Made by a program: the position numbers and the translations under genes. A stretch of DNA of 64,000 nucleotides, from positions 496,001 through 560,000 of the forward strand of contig NZ_JAHUZG010000003.1 of assembly GCF_019218285.1 (NCBI RefSeq), given 5' to 3'. Each line of letters begins with the position of its first letter. Position 1 is the first letter of the stretch. The stretch is from Antarctobacter sediminis. GTDB lineage: Bacteria; Pseudomonadota; Alphaproteobacteria; Rhodobacterales; Rhodobacteraceae. The notes beneath the pieces were generated by a model, which ran no database searches, was not told the origin of the DNA, and saw only the letters and a list, made by a program, of their open reading frames with translations. Below, piece by piece: positions 8,073 to 17,311 of this stretch.

Positions 8073-8411
8073 CTATTCGCGGACGAGACCGCCCGGGCAG
8101 AAGAAGCGGGTGTACAACCCGTAGCAGGTGGCCGTCATCTTGTAGCCCTTCACATCGACGCGGGCATACAGGTAGCGGTCGTCGTAGGTCAGGTCGATGC
8201 CCTGCATCAGCAGGTCACCGCAGGCGCGCGGGTCGGTGCGGCAGAGCAGCAGCGCCGCCGCATCCAGACCGGATTTTCCGTCCAGACCTTCGTTGACGAT
8301 GGCGAGTTGCAGTTGCTGGCGCAGTTCGGCCTCGGCGGCTTCGGGGCCGGGTTTGGTGACAAAGGCAGCGATCAGCGCCATGGCCAACATGCCGAACAGG
8401 AAACGGAACAT
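8073..8411 (-). CDS. Small membrane-anchored or secreted protein of unknown function
   Basis: The 112-aa product begins MFRFLFGMLAMALIAAFV, a signal peptide or N-terminal anchor, then an alanine/glutamate-rich helix (PEAAEAELRQQLQLAI) and a Cys-containing C-terminal domain (LLLCRTDPRACGDL, TATCYGLYTRFFCPGG). The start was chosen because AAGGGGG lies just upstream and the hydrophobic segment begins there; the open frame extends upstream without features. It follows the HAD hydrolase gene by 70 nt on the same strand. I do not recognise the family. Confidence 0.6.
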   Translation of the reverse strand: MFRFLFGMLAMALIAAFVTKPGPEAAEAELRQQLQLAIVNEGLDGKSGLDAAALLLCRTDPRACGDLLMQGIDLTYDDRYLYARVDVKGYKMTATCYGLYTRFFCPGGLVRE

Positions 8412-8481
8412 CGCGGCCCCCTTGAATTTCACGCAACTGACTATGCAGTAGGCGACCGGCCCGCGGCACGCAACAAGGGTT

Positions 8482-9120
8482 TCAGAACAGGCCGGCCATT
8501 TTCGCCCCGCCCAGCAGGTCCTCGGCCATATGATGCGCATAGCGGCCTGAAGGCGGCACCATGTCGGCCACCTGAACCACGGTCATCCCGGCGGCAAAGG
8601 CGGATTCGGCGCCGGTGTTGCTGTCCTCGAAGGCCAGACAGCGGCGGGGATCGGCCCCCAGCCGTTCGGCGGCAAGAAGATAGGGATCGGGGGCCGGTTT
8701 CGCCCGGCTGACGCAATCGCGGGTCACAACCACGTCGAACCGTGGCGCGAGACCGGATTGTGCAAGTTTGTGCAGCGCCCCGTCACGCCCAGAGGAGGTG
8801 GCGATCGCACGCGGCATGTTGCGTTCGGCGAGGTGCAGGAGAATCTCGGCCGCGCCGGGTTTCAGCGGGATGCCCGATGCGGACAGGCGACGGCTTTCCG
8901 CCTGCCAATCGGCGCCTATGGCGTCAAAGTCCCGGTCGCCGAAATGCTCTTGCAGGATGGACCGGCCGGTATCCACGGCAGTGCCGACGAGACGCAGGAA
9001 GATCGCTTCGCTGAGGTCGAGGCCATGCCGGGCCAGCGCCGCGCGGCCCGATGCAAAGGCGAGCCGTTCGGTATCCAGCAGGGTTCCGTCCAGATCAAAG
9101 ATCACGGCGTCATAAGGCAT
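8482..9120 (-). CDS. HAD-superfamily hydrolase, beta-phosphoglucomutase/phosphatase-like
   Basis: This 212-aa cytoplasmic enzyme carries the HAD motifs: motif I DLDGTLLDTE near the N-terminus (nucleophile and acid Asp), motif II ATSSGRDG, motif III Lys in SRAKPAPDPYL, and motif IV FEDSNTGAESAFAAGM. The small helical cap between motifs I and II places it in subfamily I (Gph/YcjU/phosphoglucomutase type). Likely a small-molecule phosphatase or sugar phosphomutase; the substrate cannot be told. The ATG at 9120 follows an AGGAG site at good spacing. Confidence 0.85.
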   Translation of the reverse strand: MPYDAVIFDLDGTLLDTERLAFASGRAALARHGLDLSEAIFLRLVGTAVDTGRSILQEHFGDRDFDAIGADWQAESRRLSASGIPLKPGAAEILLHLAERNMPRAIATSSGRDGALHKLAQSGLAPRFDVVVTRDCVSRAKPAPDPYLLAAERLGADPRRCLAFEDSNTGAESAFAAGMTVVQVADMVPPSGRYAHHMAEDLLGGAKMAGLF

Positions 9121-9162
9121 TGCGGCTCCTGTCGCTTGGTTGCTGCCGGGGTACAATGGAAA

Positions 9163-9184
9163 CGGGCGGCCCGAAAGCCGCCCG
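9163..9184 (-). terminator. Terminator after cpdB
   Basis: On the minus strand a perfect 8-bp stem CGGGCGGC / GCCGCCCG with a 6-nt loop is followed by TTTCC, about 35 nt past the cpdB stop. Confidence 0.65.
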
Positions 9185-9218
9185 CTGTCACGAGTTATGT
9201 CGCAGTCTTGCAGGCTGT

Positions 9219-11195
9219 TTACAGCTGGATGCGGAACAATGCGAAACCGTCCGCGCCTTCGCCTGCGTCCTCGATCTGAACCGCCTGCACGTCATCCATG
9301 TAGTTGCGCGCCTTGGGGCCGGTTTCGAAGACGACTGTGGTGCCCTCCATCGGCTTGAAGTGCCAGTTGGCATCCGCCGCCGGGTTGATGGTGCCCTGTT
9401 CGACGATGTAGCGCACGATCACGTCGCGGTTGGTGTCCGGTGCCTCGAAGATGATCGTGTCGCCCATGGCACCCGGGAAGCTGCCGCCGCCGGACGCGCG
9501 GTAGTTGTTGGTGGCGATGATGAATTCCATGTCATCGGTCACCGGCTGGCCATTGAACATCAGGTCCACGATGCGGCTGGCCTCAGGGTTTTCCAGCTCG
9601 CCCTTGGGACCAAAGCGCGACGGCTGGCTGAGGTCGATCTGGTAGGTCACACCGTCGATCACATCGAAGTTGTAAGACGGGAAGGCCGCGTTCAGCAGCG
9701 GCGCGTCCTGCGCGCCCGGCGTCACCTGATTGAACATGCCGGCGGAGCGTTCCAGCCAGCCCTTGACCTGCGCGCCCGTCACCTTCACCGCGCGAACGGT
9801 GTTCGGGTAGAGATAGAGGTCGGCCACGTTCTTGATCGCCACGGCGCCGGGGGCGACATCGGTGTAATAATCGGGGCCACCGCGACCACCGGCCTTGAAA
9901 GGCGCGGCGGCGGAAAGGATCGGCAGGCTTTCGTACTCGGTGCCCTTCATCATCTGTTCGATGTACCATTTCTGGGCGATCGAGACGATCTGGACCGAGG
10001 GATCATCGGCCACCAGAGCAAAGTAGCTGTGCAGCGGGGCCGAGGTCTGGCCCACGGCGCGGCGCACATAGGCCAGCGTTTCCTCGTGGTCGGTCTGGGT
10101 GGCGTCCAGCACCGGCTGGTAATCCTCGACCAGCGCGGTGATCGAGCGATCCTCGTTCCGCTTGGAGATCGGGCGCGATTCCGAGGTGGTGGTGACCACA
10201 CGCCAGCTGTTGCCGTCGCGTTCCAAGAGCAGGTCGATCAGGCCCATGTGCGAGCCCCAGAAGCCGCCCATGACGGCGGGCTTGCCGTGGATCGTGCCCT
10301 TGTCCACGTCGACGGCGGCGAAATCCGCATAGGTCGGCGAGGGGAAGACAAGGTGCGAGTGGCCAGTGACAAGCGCGTCGATCCCGTCGAGCGCCGCCAG
10401 CGGCACACTGGCGTTTTCCATGCCGTCGCTGTGATCGGCCGAGCCGATGCCCGAGTGCGACAGGGCGATGATGAGATCTGTGCCCTGTTCCTGCATTTCG
10501 GGGATATAGGCCTTGGCGGTTTCGACGATGTCGCGCGCCTCGACGTTGCCTTCAAGGTGCTTGCGATCCCAGTTCATGACCTGCGGCGGGGTAAAGCCGA
10601 TGACGCCGATCTTGATCGGGTGTTTGGTGCCGTCGCCCATCTCGATCTCGCGGTCGAGGATCGTGTAGGGCTTGACCAGGGTCTCATCCTCACGCGCGGA
10701 GGCACCTTTTTTCTTGGCCAGGTTGGCAAGAACGACCGGGAAGTCAGCGCCGGCCAGCGATTTCTCAAGAAAGCTGAGGCCGTAGTTGAATTCATGGTTG
10801 CCCAGGGTGGCGACATCATAGCCCAGCGTGTTGAAAGCGGTGATGATCGGGTGGCTGTCGCCGTCGTTCATGCCGCGTTCATAGGCGATGTAATCGCCCA
10901 TCGGGTTACCCTGGAGAAAGTCGCCATTGTCCACCAGCAGCGAATTCTTCGCCTCGGCGCGGATGCCATTGATGATGGACGCGGTGCGCGACAGGCCGAC
11001 GGTGTCGACAGGGCGGTCCGAGTAATAATCATAGGGGTGAACGTGGACATGGATGTCCGTCGTTTCCATGATCCGCAAATGCGCCTGGTTCGAGGCAGCA
11101 TTGGCCGAGTAAGGGTGCAAGGTGATCAAGGCGGCCCCGGCAGTGGTGCCCGCCAGGAACTGGCGGCGCGATAGTTTTGTGTTCGGGAAGGACAT
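9219..11195 (-). CDS. cpdB: 2',3'-cyclic-nucleotide 2'-phosphodiesterase / 3'-nucleotidase
   Basis: This 658-aa periplasmic enzyme hydrolyses 2',3'-cyclic nucleotides and 3'-nucleotides to nucleosides and phosphate, letting the cell scavenge phosphorus from RNA fragments. The N-terminus has a twin-arginine signal ([19 protein letters not shown]). The metallophosphatase domain shows [43 protein letters not shown] and [10 protein letters not shown]. The C-terminal 5'-nucleotidase domain follows ([15 protein letters not shown]). Length matches E. coli CpdB (about 650). A PHO box lies 48-65 nt upstream of the start, so it is probably a PhoB-regulated phosphate-starvation gene. Confidence 0.95.
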   Translation of the reverse strand: MSFPNTKLSRRQFLAGTTAGAALITLHPYSANAASNQAHLRIMETTDIHVHVHPYDYYSDRPVDTVGLSRTASIINGIRAEAKNSLLVDNGDFLQGNPMGDYIAYERGMNDGDSHPIITAFNTLGYDVATLGNHEFNYGLSFLEKSLAGADFPVVLANLAKKKGASAREDETLVKPYTILDREIEMGDGTKHPIKIGVIGFTPPQVMNWDRKHLEGNVEARDIVETAKAYIPEMQEQGTDLIIALSHSGIGSADHSDGMENASVPLAALDGIDALVTGHSHLVFPSPTYADFAAVDVDKGTIHGKPAVMGGFWGSHMGLIDLLLERDGNSWRVVTTTSESRPISKRNEDRSITALVEDYQPVLDATQTDHEETLAYVRRAVGQTSAPLHSYFALVADDPSVQIVSIAQKWYIEQMMKGTEYESLPILSAAAPFKAGGRGGPDYYTDVAPGAVAIKNVADLYLYPNTVRAVKVTGAQVKGWLERSAGMFNQVTPGAQDAPLLNAAFPSYNFDVIDGVTYQIDLSQPSRFGPKGELENPEASRIVDLMFNGQPVTDDMEFIIATNNYRASGGGSFPGAMGDTIIFEAPDTNRDVIVRYIVEQGTINPAADANWHFKPMEGTTVVFETGPKARNYMDDVQAVQIEDAGEGADGFALFRIQL

Positions 11196-11242
11196 GGGAA
11201 ACCTCTAGTGTTCGATTCAGGAGCTTCCCATGCACTTCTTTC

Positions 11243-11260
11243 CTGACAGTCGCATGACAG
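11243..11260 (-). promoter_or_regulatory. PHO box upstream of cpdB
   Basis: The minus strand reads CTGTCAT-GCGA-CTGTCAG: two 7-bp half sites with 11-bp periodicity, the known PhoB-binding pattern, differing from the perfect repeat at one base. It faces cpdB at 48 nt from the start codon. It also lies about 120 nt before nudC, on the other side. Confidence 0.8.
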
Positions 11261-11381
11261 TCCCGAAATTCAAGCCTCAACTGTAGCGTGTATCTTGATG
11301 TTCCGCTACGGCATTTCGGCTTGCCGGTTTGCATCCCCGGGCGACACGGGGCAGGTTGCGCCAACAATGAATGAGGGCGCC

Positions 11382-12347
11382 ATGCGGCACGCGGAACAAG
11401 TGACATTCGGAGGTTCAGGGCTGGACCGGGCGGCAGAACTGCGTGGGGACATCGGTGCCCTTGCGGCAGCCATGCAGGATGCGCGCTCGCGCACGATCTT
11501 GATGTGGCGCGGCAAGCCGCTGGTGACCGGGGATGATGGCATGACCCTGCTGCGCCTGCCGCTGGATCACCCGATCCTGTCCGAGTCTGACAATCCGCCA
11601 ATCCTGTTGGGCCGCGAAGAGGGGGCGGCTGTCTTTTGTCATGACATCTCGCGTTGGACCCCGGATGATTTCGACGCAGAGGCACAGGCCAGTTTCCTTG
11701 ATCCCAGCGAATATGTGCATCCCGGCTGTCCCGAAGGGCGTTTTGCCGAAATGCGCCGCATCATGACATGGCTGACACCGCGCGATGCCGAACTTGCCGC
11801 AACGGCCAAGGCGGTGCATGGCTGGCACGCCTCGCACGGCTTCTGTTCCCGCTGCGGCGCAAGATCCGAAATGCATCAGGCCGGGTGGCAGCGCATCTGC
11901 CCCGCTTGCGGCGCGCATCATTTCCCGCGCACCGATCCTGTGGTCATCATGCTGATCACGCGGGGCAATCGCTGTTTGATGGGGCGCTCCCCCGGATGGC
12001 CCGAGGGGATGTATTCCTGCCTTGCCGGTTTCGTCGAACCCGGCGAAACCATCGAGGCGGCGGTCCGCCGTGAAACATGGGAAGAGGCCGGGATCCGTGT
12101 GGGTGCAGTGCGTTACCTTGCCAGCCAGCCATGGGCATTTCCGGCCTCGTTGATGTTCGGGTGCCATGGCGAGGCGCTGGACGATCAGATTACAATCGAC
12201 CCTGCAGAGCTGGAAGATGCGATCTGGGTCACGCGCGAAGAGCTTGCCCAAGCCGCCGCAGGCCAGAACCCGAGGTTGATGCCCGCACGAAAAGGGGCAA
12301 TTGCGCATTTCCTGTTGCGTAACTGGATGGCGGATAGACTGGACTGA
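11382..12347 (+). CDS. nudC: NAD(+) diphosphatase, Nudix family
   Basis: This 321-aa enzyme cleaves NADH/NAD to NMN(H) and AMP; in other bacteria NudC also removes NAD caps from RNA. Four zinc cysteines are at C155, C158, C173 and C176 (FCSRCG, ICPACG). The Nudix box GFVEPGETIEAAVRRETWEE plus AG spans about 216-237 and fits the consensus. It is followed by SQPWAFPASLM (248-258), the NADH-pyrophosphatase signature, with Ala in place of the usual Pro. I chose the third candidate ATG because GAGGG lies six bases upstream. It is divergent from cpdB. Confidence 0.93.
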   Translation: MRHAEQVTFGGSGLDRAAELRGDIGALAAAMQDARSRTILMWRGKPLVTGDDGMTLLRLPLDHPILSESDNPPILLGREEGAAVFCHDISRWTPDDFDAEAQASFLDPSEYVHPGCPEGRFAEMRRIMTWLTPRDAELAATAKAVHGWHASHGFCSRCGARSEMHQAGWQRICPACGAHHFPRTDPVVIMLITRGNRCLMGRSPGWPEGMYSCLAGFVEPGETIEAAVRRETWEEAGIRVGAVRYLASQPWAFPASLMFGCHGEALDDQITIDPAELEDAIWVTREELAQAAAGQNPRLMPARKGAIAHFLLRNWMADRLD

Positions 12348-12406
12348 CAGGTCTACTGCGGTAGGATACCGGCAAAGAGCCGGACAACTAGAGGCGGAGC
12401 AGGCAC

Positions 12407-12868
12407 ATGGAACTGACGGCACGCGAAGATATCGAAGCCCCGCAAGACCGGGTCTTTGCCATGATGAGCGATTTCGACACCATCGAACGGCAGGCCATGC
12501 GGCGCGGGGTCGAAGTTTCGCGCACCGCCGAAGGGCCCGGCGCGGGGATGGCTTGGGACACGGGGTTTCGGTTTCGTGGCAAACGGCGGCAGGCACAGGT
12601 CACGTTGACCGAATACCAGCCTTCGGAACGTCTGGTCTTTACCAGCGTGTCGGGCGGGCTGACCATGGTGCTGACGCTGGACATCGTGGCGCTGTCGCCG
12701 GGCCGGACCCGGATCAATGCCACCACCACCATGAGCGCCAAGACTCTGTCGGCACGGCTGTTCCTGCAATCCATGAAACTGGCCCGGGGCGGCATGGACA
12801 AACGGTTCCGCAAGGGCGTGGCCGAACTGGCCGGTGCCATGGAAACGCGTCTGCGCGGCGCCGCCTGA
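12407..12868 (+). CDS. SRPBCC-family protein
   Basis: This 153-aa protein shows the START/Bet v1-like SRPBCC pattern: MELTAREDIEAPQDRVFAMMSDFDTIE at the N-terminus, central beta strands (GFRFRGKRRQAQVTLTEYQPSERLVFTSVSGG) and a long C-terminal helix. Such proteins form a hydrophobic cavity and bind lipids or other small ligands; a polyketide-cyclase-like role is sometimes named but not supported here. A GGAGCAGG-type site precedes the ATG. It follows nudC by 60 nt in the same direction. Confidence 0.75.
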   Translation: MELTAREDIEAPQDRVFAMMSDFDTIERQAMRRGVEVSRTAEGPGAGMAWDTGFRFRGKRRQAQVTLTEYQPSERLVFTSVSGGLTMVLTLDIVALSPGRTRINATTTMSAKTLSARLFLQSMKLARGGMDKRFRKGVAELAGAMETRLRGAA

Positions 12869-12930
12869 CCGGTTGCGGCGGCAGGCCGGGGCGCTAGATT
12901 GCCGGGATAGGCAGCGGGGAGGAGCGCCGA

Positions 12931-13725
12931 ATGTTTCGATTGACCTGGGTTCTCGCGGTGTTGGCCGCGCCTTTATCCGCGCATGAATTCTGGATCGAAC
13001 CCTCGGGGCCCCGCTTTGACGAGGGCGCAGCTGTGCAAGCCCGGCTTCTGGTCGGAACAGAACTGAAAGGCGCAACCTACAGCTACAACCCGCAGAATTT
13101 CACCCGGTTCGAGATTGTCACCGCGGCGGGGGTTCAGCCGGTCGAGGGCCGGGTCGGCGACAAGCCCGCGCTGAACATGGTGCCCGAGGGCAACGGGCTG
13201 GCCACCATCGTCCACGTCACCCGCAACTACAACCTGACCTATCGCGAGTGGGAAAAATTCACCGGTTTCTGTACCGAAAAGGATTTCACTTGGGCCATCG
13301 ACCGGCACCTTGAACGCGGCCTTGGTCAGGACCGTGTCCGTGAAAGGTATTCCCGCCATGCCAAAAGCCTCGTGGCGTTGGGCGATGGTGTCGGCGCGGA
13401 CCGTGAACTGGGCCTGATCACCGAGATCGTGGCCGAGGCCAACCCCTTTACCGATGACCTGTCGGATGGGATGCCGGTGCGGGTGCTGTACCAAGGCGCG
13501 CCGCGCGCCGACGTGCAGGTGGAACTGTTCGAGCGTGATCCAGAGGGCAATGTCACCATCCACCGCTACCGCACAGACGCCGAAGGCCGCGCCACGATCG
13601 GGGTGAAACCGGGGCATTTCTATCTTGTCGACGCCGTTGTGATGCGGGAACTTGAGATCGAGGAGGAGGGCGACCCGGCCTGGGAAAGCCTCTGGGCCTC
13701 ACTGACATTCGAGGTGCCGAAATGA
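12931..13725 (+). CDS. DUF4198-domain periplasmic protein
   Basis: This 264-aa protein begins with a signal peptide (MFRLTWVLAVLAAPLSAHEFWIEP). The AHEFW(I/L)xP start of the mature protein is typical of DUF4198, a family related to NikM-like and carrier-type periplasmic domains sometimes linked to metal uptake. A C-terminal beta-sandwich (GAPRADVQVELFERDPEGN ... RYRTDAEGRATIGV) fits. Its stop overlaps the next start (ATGA), so it is translationally coupled to the FAD oxidase; what this says about its role is unclear. Confidence 0.75.
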   Translation: MFRLTWVLAVLAAPLSAHEFWIEPSGPRFDEGAAVQARLLVGTELKGATYSYNPQNFTRFEIVTAAGVQPVEGRVGDKPALNMVPEGNGLATIVHVTRNYNLTYREWEKFTGFCTEKDFTWAIDRHLERGLGQDRVRERYSRHAKSLVALGDGVGADRELGLITEIVAEANPFTDDLSDGMPVRVLYQGAPRADVQVELFERDPEGNVTIHRYRTDAEGRATIGVKPGHFYLVDAVVMRELEIEEEGDPAWESLWASLTFEVPK

Positions 13726-15128
13726 CACTGGTCGAGGAACTGGGCGGGGTGCTGGATGCCTCGGGTCTGCTGACGGGCGAGGATATGGCCGCGTGGTCGC
13801 GGGACTGGACCGGCCAATACGCATGGACCCCCCTTTGCGTGGCGCGCCCGCGCAGCACCGCCGAGGTCTCGGCCGTGCTGCGCGCGGCCCATGCCGCCAA
13901 AGTGCCGGTGGTGCCGGTGTCGGGCCATACCGGGCTCGCAGGCGGAACCTTCGGCGCGGGCGCAGTCATGCTGTCGCTGGACCGAATGAACCGGATCGAG
14001 GAAATCCGCGCCCCGGCACGGCTGGCGATTGTCGAGGCGGGCGTGGTGCTGAGCGACCTGCATACGGCGGTAGCCGAAAAGGGGCTGAACTTCCCCATGA
14101 CCTTCGGCGCCAAAGGATCGGCGCGGATCGGCGGATTGCTGGCAACCAACGCGGGCGGGTCCAACGTTCTGCGCTATGGAAACACGCGCGATCTGGTGCT
14201 GGGGATCGAGGCGGTGCTGGCGGATGGCCGTGTCGTCGACCTGATGTCGGAACTGCACAAGAACAACACCGGCTATGACCTGCGCCACCTGCTGATCGGC
14301 TCCGAAGGCACGCTGGGCATCATCACACGGGCGGTGCTGAAACTGGTGCCGCAACCGCGCGCCTACGCCACCGCAATGGTGGCAACCGAGGACCTGCCCG
14401 GCGCGCTGGCGGTCCTGAACCGCCTGCAAGACGTCACGGGCGGCGCGGTCGAAGCCTTTGAATACATGCCGCGCCTCTACATGCAGACCTTTGCCCGAAT
14501 GCACCCGGAGGCGCAAAAGGTCTTTGATGCGGAATACGAGGTCAACATCCTCGTGGAACTGGGCGCCACCGCGCCGCGCGATGTCGAGCCGGGGCCGGAT
14601 GGGCAGGTGCCGCTGTCTTCCTACCTCGAAGACGTGCTGGGCGACCTGCTGGAAGAGGGGGCGGTGGTCGACGCCGTGGTGGCGCAGAACGATGCGCAGC
14701 GCGCCGCCATGTGGGCCCGGCGTGAAGCCGCAGCCGAAGTGTCTCTGTCGCACAAGCCACTAATCAACAACGATGTTTCCGTCCCGGTGGACAAGGTCGG
14801 CACCTTCCTCGAACAGGCGGATGCCCGGCTAAACGGGATCGACGTCGGCGCCCGTGCGATGGTCGTGTCACACCTTGGCGATGGCAACATACACTACGCG
14901 GTCTGGCTGACCGATGAAAATGCCAAGGATGCGGTGATGGAGGCTGTCGAAGACGTGGTCCTGTCGCTGGGCGGGTCGTTTTCCGCCGAACATGGCATCG
15001 GCCTGTCCAAGCGCCCCTCGATGGCGCGCCGCAAGGATGCTGTCGCGCTGGAAATGATGCGTGCAATCAAATCCGCGCTGGACCCTGGCAATATCCTTAA
15101 TCCGGGCAAGGTGCTGCCCGAGGCGTAA
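13722..15128 (+). CDS. FAD-binding oxidoreductase, GlcD / D-2-hydroxyacid dehydrogenase type
   Basis: This 468-aa flavoenzyme has a PCMH-type FAD-binding domain (VVPVSGHTGLAGGTFG, then FGAKGSARIGGLLATNAGG and GSEGTLGIITRAVLKL) and a C-terminal FAD-linked oxidase domain (HLGDGNIHYAVWL, FSAEHGIGLSKR). This is the layout of D-lactate, glycolate-subunit GlcD and D-2-hydroxyglutarate dehydrogenases. No glcE or glcF genes follow, so a single-subunit D-2-hydroxyacid dehydrogenase is most likely. The start overlaps the DUF4198 gene by four bases. Confidence 0.85.
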   Translation: MTLVEELGGVLDASGLLTGEDMAAWSRDWTGQYAWTPLCVARPRSTAEVSAVLRAAHAAKVPVVPVSGHTGLAGGTFGAGAVMLSLDRMNRIEEIRAPARLAIVEAGVVLSDLHTAVAEKGLNFPMTFGAKGSARIGGLLATNAGGSNVLRYGNTRDLVLGIEAVLADGRVVDLMSELHKNNTGYDLRHLLIGSEGTLGIITRAVLKLVPQPRAYATAMVATEDLPGALAVLNRLQDVTGGAVEAFEYMPRLYMQTFARMHPEAQKVFDAEYEVNILVELGATAPRDVEPGPDGQVPLSSYLEDVLGDLLEEGAVVDAVVAQNDAQRAAMWARREAAAEVSLSHKPLINNDVSVPVDKVGTFLEQADARLNGIDVGARAMVVSHLGDGNIHYAVWLTDENAKDAVMEAVEDVVLSLGGSFSAEHGIGLSKRPSMARRKDAVALEMMRAIKSALDPGNILNPGKVLPEA

Positions 15129-15177
15129 GCGCGGCGCTTTCTTCGCGGCGCTCCGTTCCGCGGCATCGGTCGGGCGA

Positions 15178-15279
15178 GGGGGCGCTGCCCCCTCTGACCC
15201 CCGGAGTATTTTCCCCAAGAAGAAGCACAAGAGATCATCGGTCTCCAGCGCCCTTGGTTTCTTCTTGGTCCAAATACTC
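15178..15279. repeat. Dispersed intergenic repeat element, copy A (with inverted arms)
   Basis: The element lies between two convergent genes. It has a GC palindrome GGGGGCGCTGCCCCC (15178-15192), then CCCCCGG and the motif GAGTATTT...CCAAGAAGAAG (15204-15225). A second, inverted copy of that motif lies at 15258-15279, giving arms of about 22 bp around a 32-nt loop. Related sequence occurs at 43529-43550 and 45518-45582. It may act as a bidirectional terminator here. Confidence 0.7.
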
Positions 15280-15303
15280 AAAAAGCCTGTATCGCCACGC
15301 GCA

Positions 15304-16128
15304 TCAAGCGTCCCGTTGGGCAATCCAGTCATGGTCGGGGTGGTTCTTGAACCGCCATTTGCGCAAGGGGCCGGCCATGACGTTCAGGTAATACATCTCA
15401 TAGCCATAAGGCGCGCCGCAGGGGTGGTGGCCCTTGGGTACCAGCACCACGTCATGGTCGCTGACGGACATGGTTACGTCCAGTGACCCGTCTTCGGTAA
15501 AGACCCGCTGGTGGCCATAGCCCTGCGCCGGGTTCAGCCGGTGGTAGTAGGTCTCTTCGAGGTAGGTCATGTCGGGGAAGGTGTCTTCGTCATGGCGATG
15601 CGGCGGGTAGGAGGACCAGTGGCCCGACGGCGTGTAGACCTCGGTCACCAGAAGCGAGGAGGCCACGTCGCGTTCCTCCATCGCGATGGGGTGGATGTAG
15701 CGGGTGTTGGTGCCCTTGCCGCGTTCGACGAGGTCGATGCCGGCGGGGCCTACCTGCGCCGCCGGATAATCGCCGATGGCCGGGGCCGAACAGACCGCCA
15801 GCGTGCAGTTCGTGGTGGCGGTGGCGGTCCAGTCGCTGCCGGCGGGAAGGTAGACGGCGTGGGGCGGGATGCGGTCGAAGACGTTCATCCGGTCGCCGAG
15901 TTCGCCGAAATCCTTTCCGGCACCGCTGACATGGGCCTTGCCTTCGACCAGCACGAGGATCACCTCACGATCGCCGGTGTGGCCCTCGGCGCGTTCGTCG
16001 GCGCCCAGTCGCCAGAGGTCGAAGCCGACATAGCCCCAGTCGGGGCTTTCCGGGGTGCGGGCGTTGTCCACGGTGATTTCGTGGACTTTGCCGCTGGTTC
16101 CGGCGGGTTTGCGGAGAAGTTGGGTCAT
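15304..16128 (-). CDS. iolB: 5-deoxy-glucuronate isomerase
   Basis: This 274-aa cupin-fold enzyme converts 5-deoxy-D-glucuronate to 5-dehydro-2-deoxy-D-gluconate in myo-inositol catabolism. Motifs: the N-terminal MTQLLRKPAG ... VGFDLWRLGADE, and the C-terminal cupin SSYPPHRHDEDTFPDMTYLEETYYHRLNPAQGYGHQRV, containing the metal-binding His/Glu set. LVPKGHHPCGAPYGYEMYYLNVMAG at the end is characteristic. It is the last gene of the iol operon, 16 nt after the dioxygenase gene. I placed the start at 16128, where the family N-terminus begins; the frame is open far upstream without IolB sequence. Confidence 0.95.
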   Translation of the reverse strand: MTQLLRKPAGTSGKVHEITVDNARTPESPDWGYVGFDLWRLGADERAEGHTGDREVILVLVEGKAHVSGAGKDFGELGDRMNVFDRIPPHAVYLPAGSDWTATATTNCTLAVCSAPAIGDYPAAQVGPAGIDLVERGKGTNTRYIHPIAMEERDVASSLLVTEVYTPSGHWSSYPPHRHDEDTFPDMTYLEETYYHRLNPAQGYGHQRVFTEDGSLDVTMSVSDHDVVLVPKGHHPCGAPYGYEMYYLNVMAGPLRKWRFKNHPDHDWIAQRDA

Positions 16129-16144
16129 CGGGGCTTTCCTTGGG

Positions 16145-17311
16145 TCAGGGCTGGCGGCGCGCGTCCTGTTGGGCCAGCGCCTTGGCAAAGGCGTCGGGTG
16201 ACAGGCCATCGGACAGGGCGCGGTGGAACAGCGCGTTCTGGGTTTCGGGGGCGAGCCCGCCAAGCGGCGGATCGCTGTCAAGATTGGTCGGGAAAGAGTA
16301 GCCTTCGGCCGCGGCGCCAATGGCGGCGGCGGTGGTTTCATCGTCCAGCTTGCCGCTCGCTCGCAGCGCCTGGATCGCCGGGTAGAGGACGCCGCACATG
16401 GCGCTGCGGTCCACGGTTTCCATCGCGCGGCCAAAGGCCGAGGACACCTGCAGCAGGTTCGCCATGCGGTGGATGTCGCTGCTGCGGTTTTCGCCTGCCG
16501 CATGGAACAGCGCCGGGTTGAAGAACACGGCGTCGCCCTTGGACAGTGGCAGCTGGATGCAGTTTTCTTCGAAATACTCGCGGAAATCCTCGCGTCGGTA
16601 GGCCATGTAGCCGGGGCGGAAAAGTTGCGAGAAGGGCAACAGCTTGGTCGGGCCGCTTTCGATCGGCATGTCGCAATGGGCGACCGCGCCTTGCAACGTC
16701 ATCACCGCCGAAAGGTCATGCACATGGGCCGGGAAGCGCGCCGCCACCTCGGCGGTCTGGAAACCGAGGTGATAATCGCGATGCGCACTTTGCGCCTGAC
16801 CGCCGGGGCGGACGAGGTTCACCTGCGCGGTCATCTGGTAGAAGGGGCCAAGCCATGCCTCGCAGACGGCGGCGATGGCGGTGTTGCCGTAGTAGAGGGC
16901 AAAGGCCTGCGGGTCTTCGAGGCAGTGTTTTTGCAGCGAGTTCCAGATCCGCGCGTTCGACCCTGCCTTGGCGAAATGATCGCCTGCGCCCAGTCCGGCC
17001 TCATGTTCGCGCGCGATGATACGTTCGAAGACCTCGGTCGCGCGGTCGATGGGCGCGGTGTCCTGATAGGCGCCCTTCAGGGCCAGAGCCCCGGCGGATT
17101 GCCCCAGAACAAAACCCCATTCCGCCAGCAGTTCGGCGCGTTGGGCCGGGTCGCTCAGCACGCCTTGCAGTGCCGCGATATCATAGACGGGAACGTTCTT
17201 TTCCACCGCCGAGGCGAACCGCAGGTCCGAAACCGACAGGGATTGCCCCGTAAGCTGCGCGAACTCGGCAAGGTCACAGGATGTGACGTCAAAATAAGCC
17301 GTATCTTTCAT
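16145..17311 (-). CDS. Phytanoyl-CoA dioxygenase (PhyH)-family Fe(II)/2-oxoglutarate enzyme
   Basis: This 388-aa protein carries the PhyH facial triad: HRD with H177 and D179 (QSAHRDYHLGFQ), the distal H270 (FFNPALFHAAGENRS) and R282 (HRMANLL) placed to bind 2-oxoglutarate. All key residues are present, so it should be an active hydroxylase or oxidative demethylase. It lies between iolE and iolB, starts with GGGAGGAG just upstream, and overlaps the preceding small gene by ATGA, so it is firmly part of the inositol operon. A dioxygenase is not part of the standard iol pathway; an inositol derivative such as a methyl ether is a possible substrate, which is inference. Confidence 0.85.
   Translation of the reverse strand: MKDTAYFDVTSCDLAEFAQLTGQSLSVSDLRFASAVEKNVPVYDIAALQGVLSDPAQRAELLAEWGFVLGQSAGALALKGAYQDTAPIDRATEVFERIIAREHEAGLGAGDHFAKAGSNARIWNSLQKHCLEDPQAFALYYGNTAIAAVCEAWLGPFYQMTAQVNLVRPGGQAQSAHRDYHLGFQTAEVAARFPAHVHDLSAVMTLQGAVAHCDMPIESGPTKLLPFSQLFRPGYMAYRREDFREYFEENCIQLPLSKGDAVFFNPALFHAAGENRSSDIHRMANLLQVSSAFGRAMETVDRSAMCGVLYPAIQALRASGKLDDETTAAAIGAAAEGYSFPTNLDSDPPLGGLAPETQNALFHRALSDGLSPDAFAKALAQQDARRQP

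Noticed and set aside
9051-11174. A 707-codon open frame on the plus strand opposite cpdB
   Set aside because: Antisense to cpdB with intact metallophosphatase motifs; composition typical of a shadow frame.
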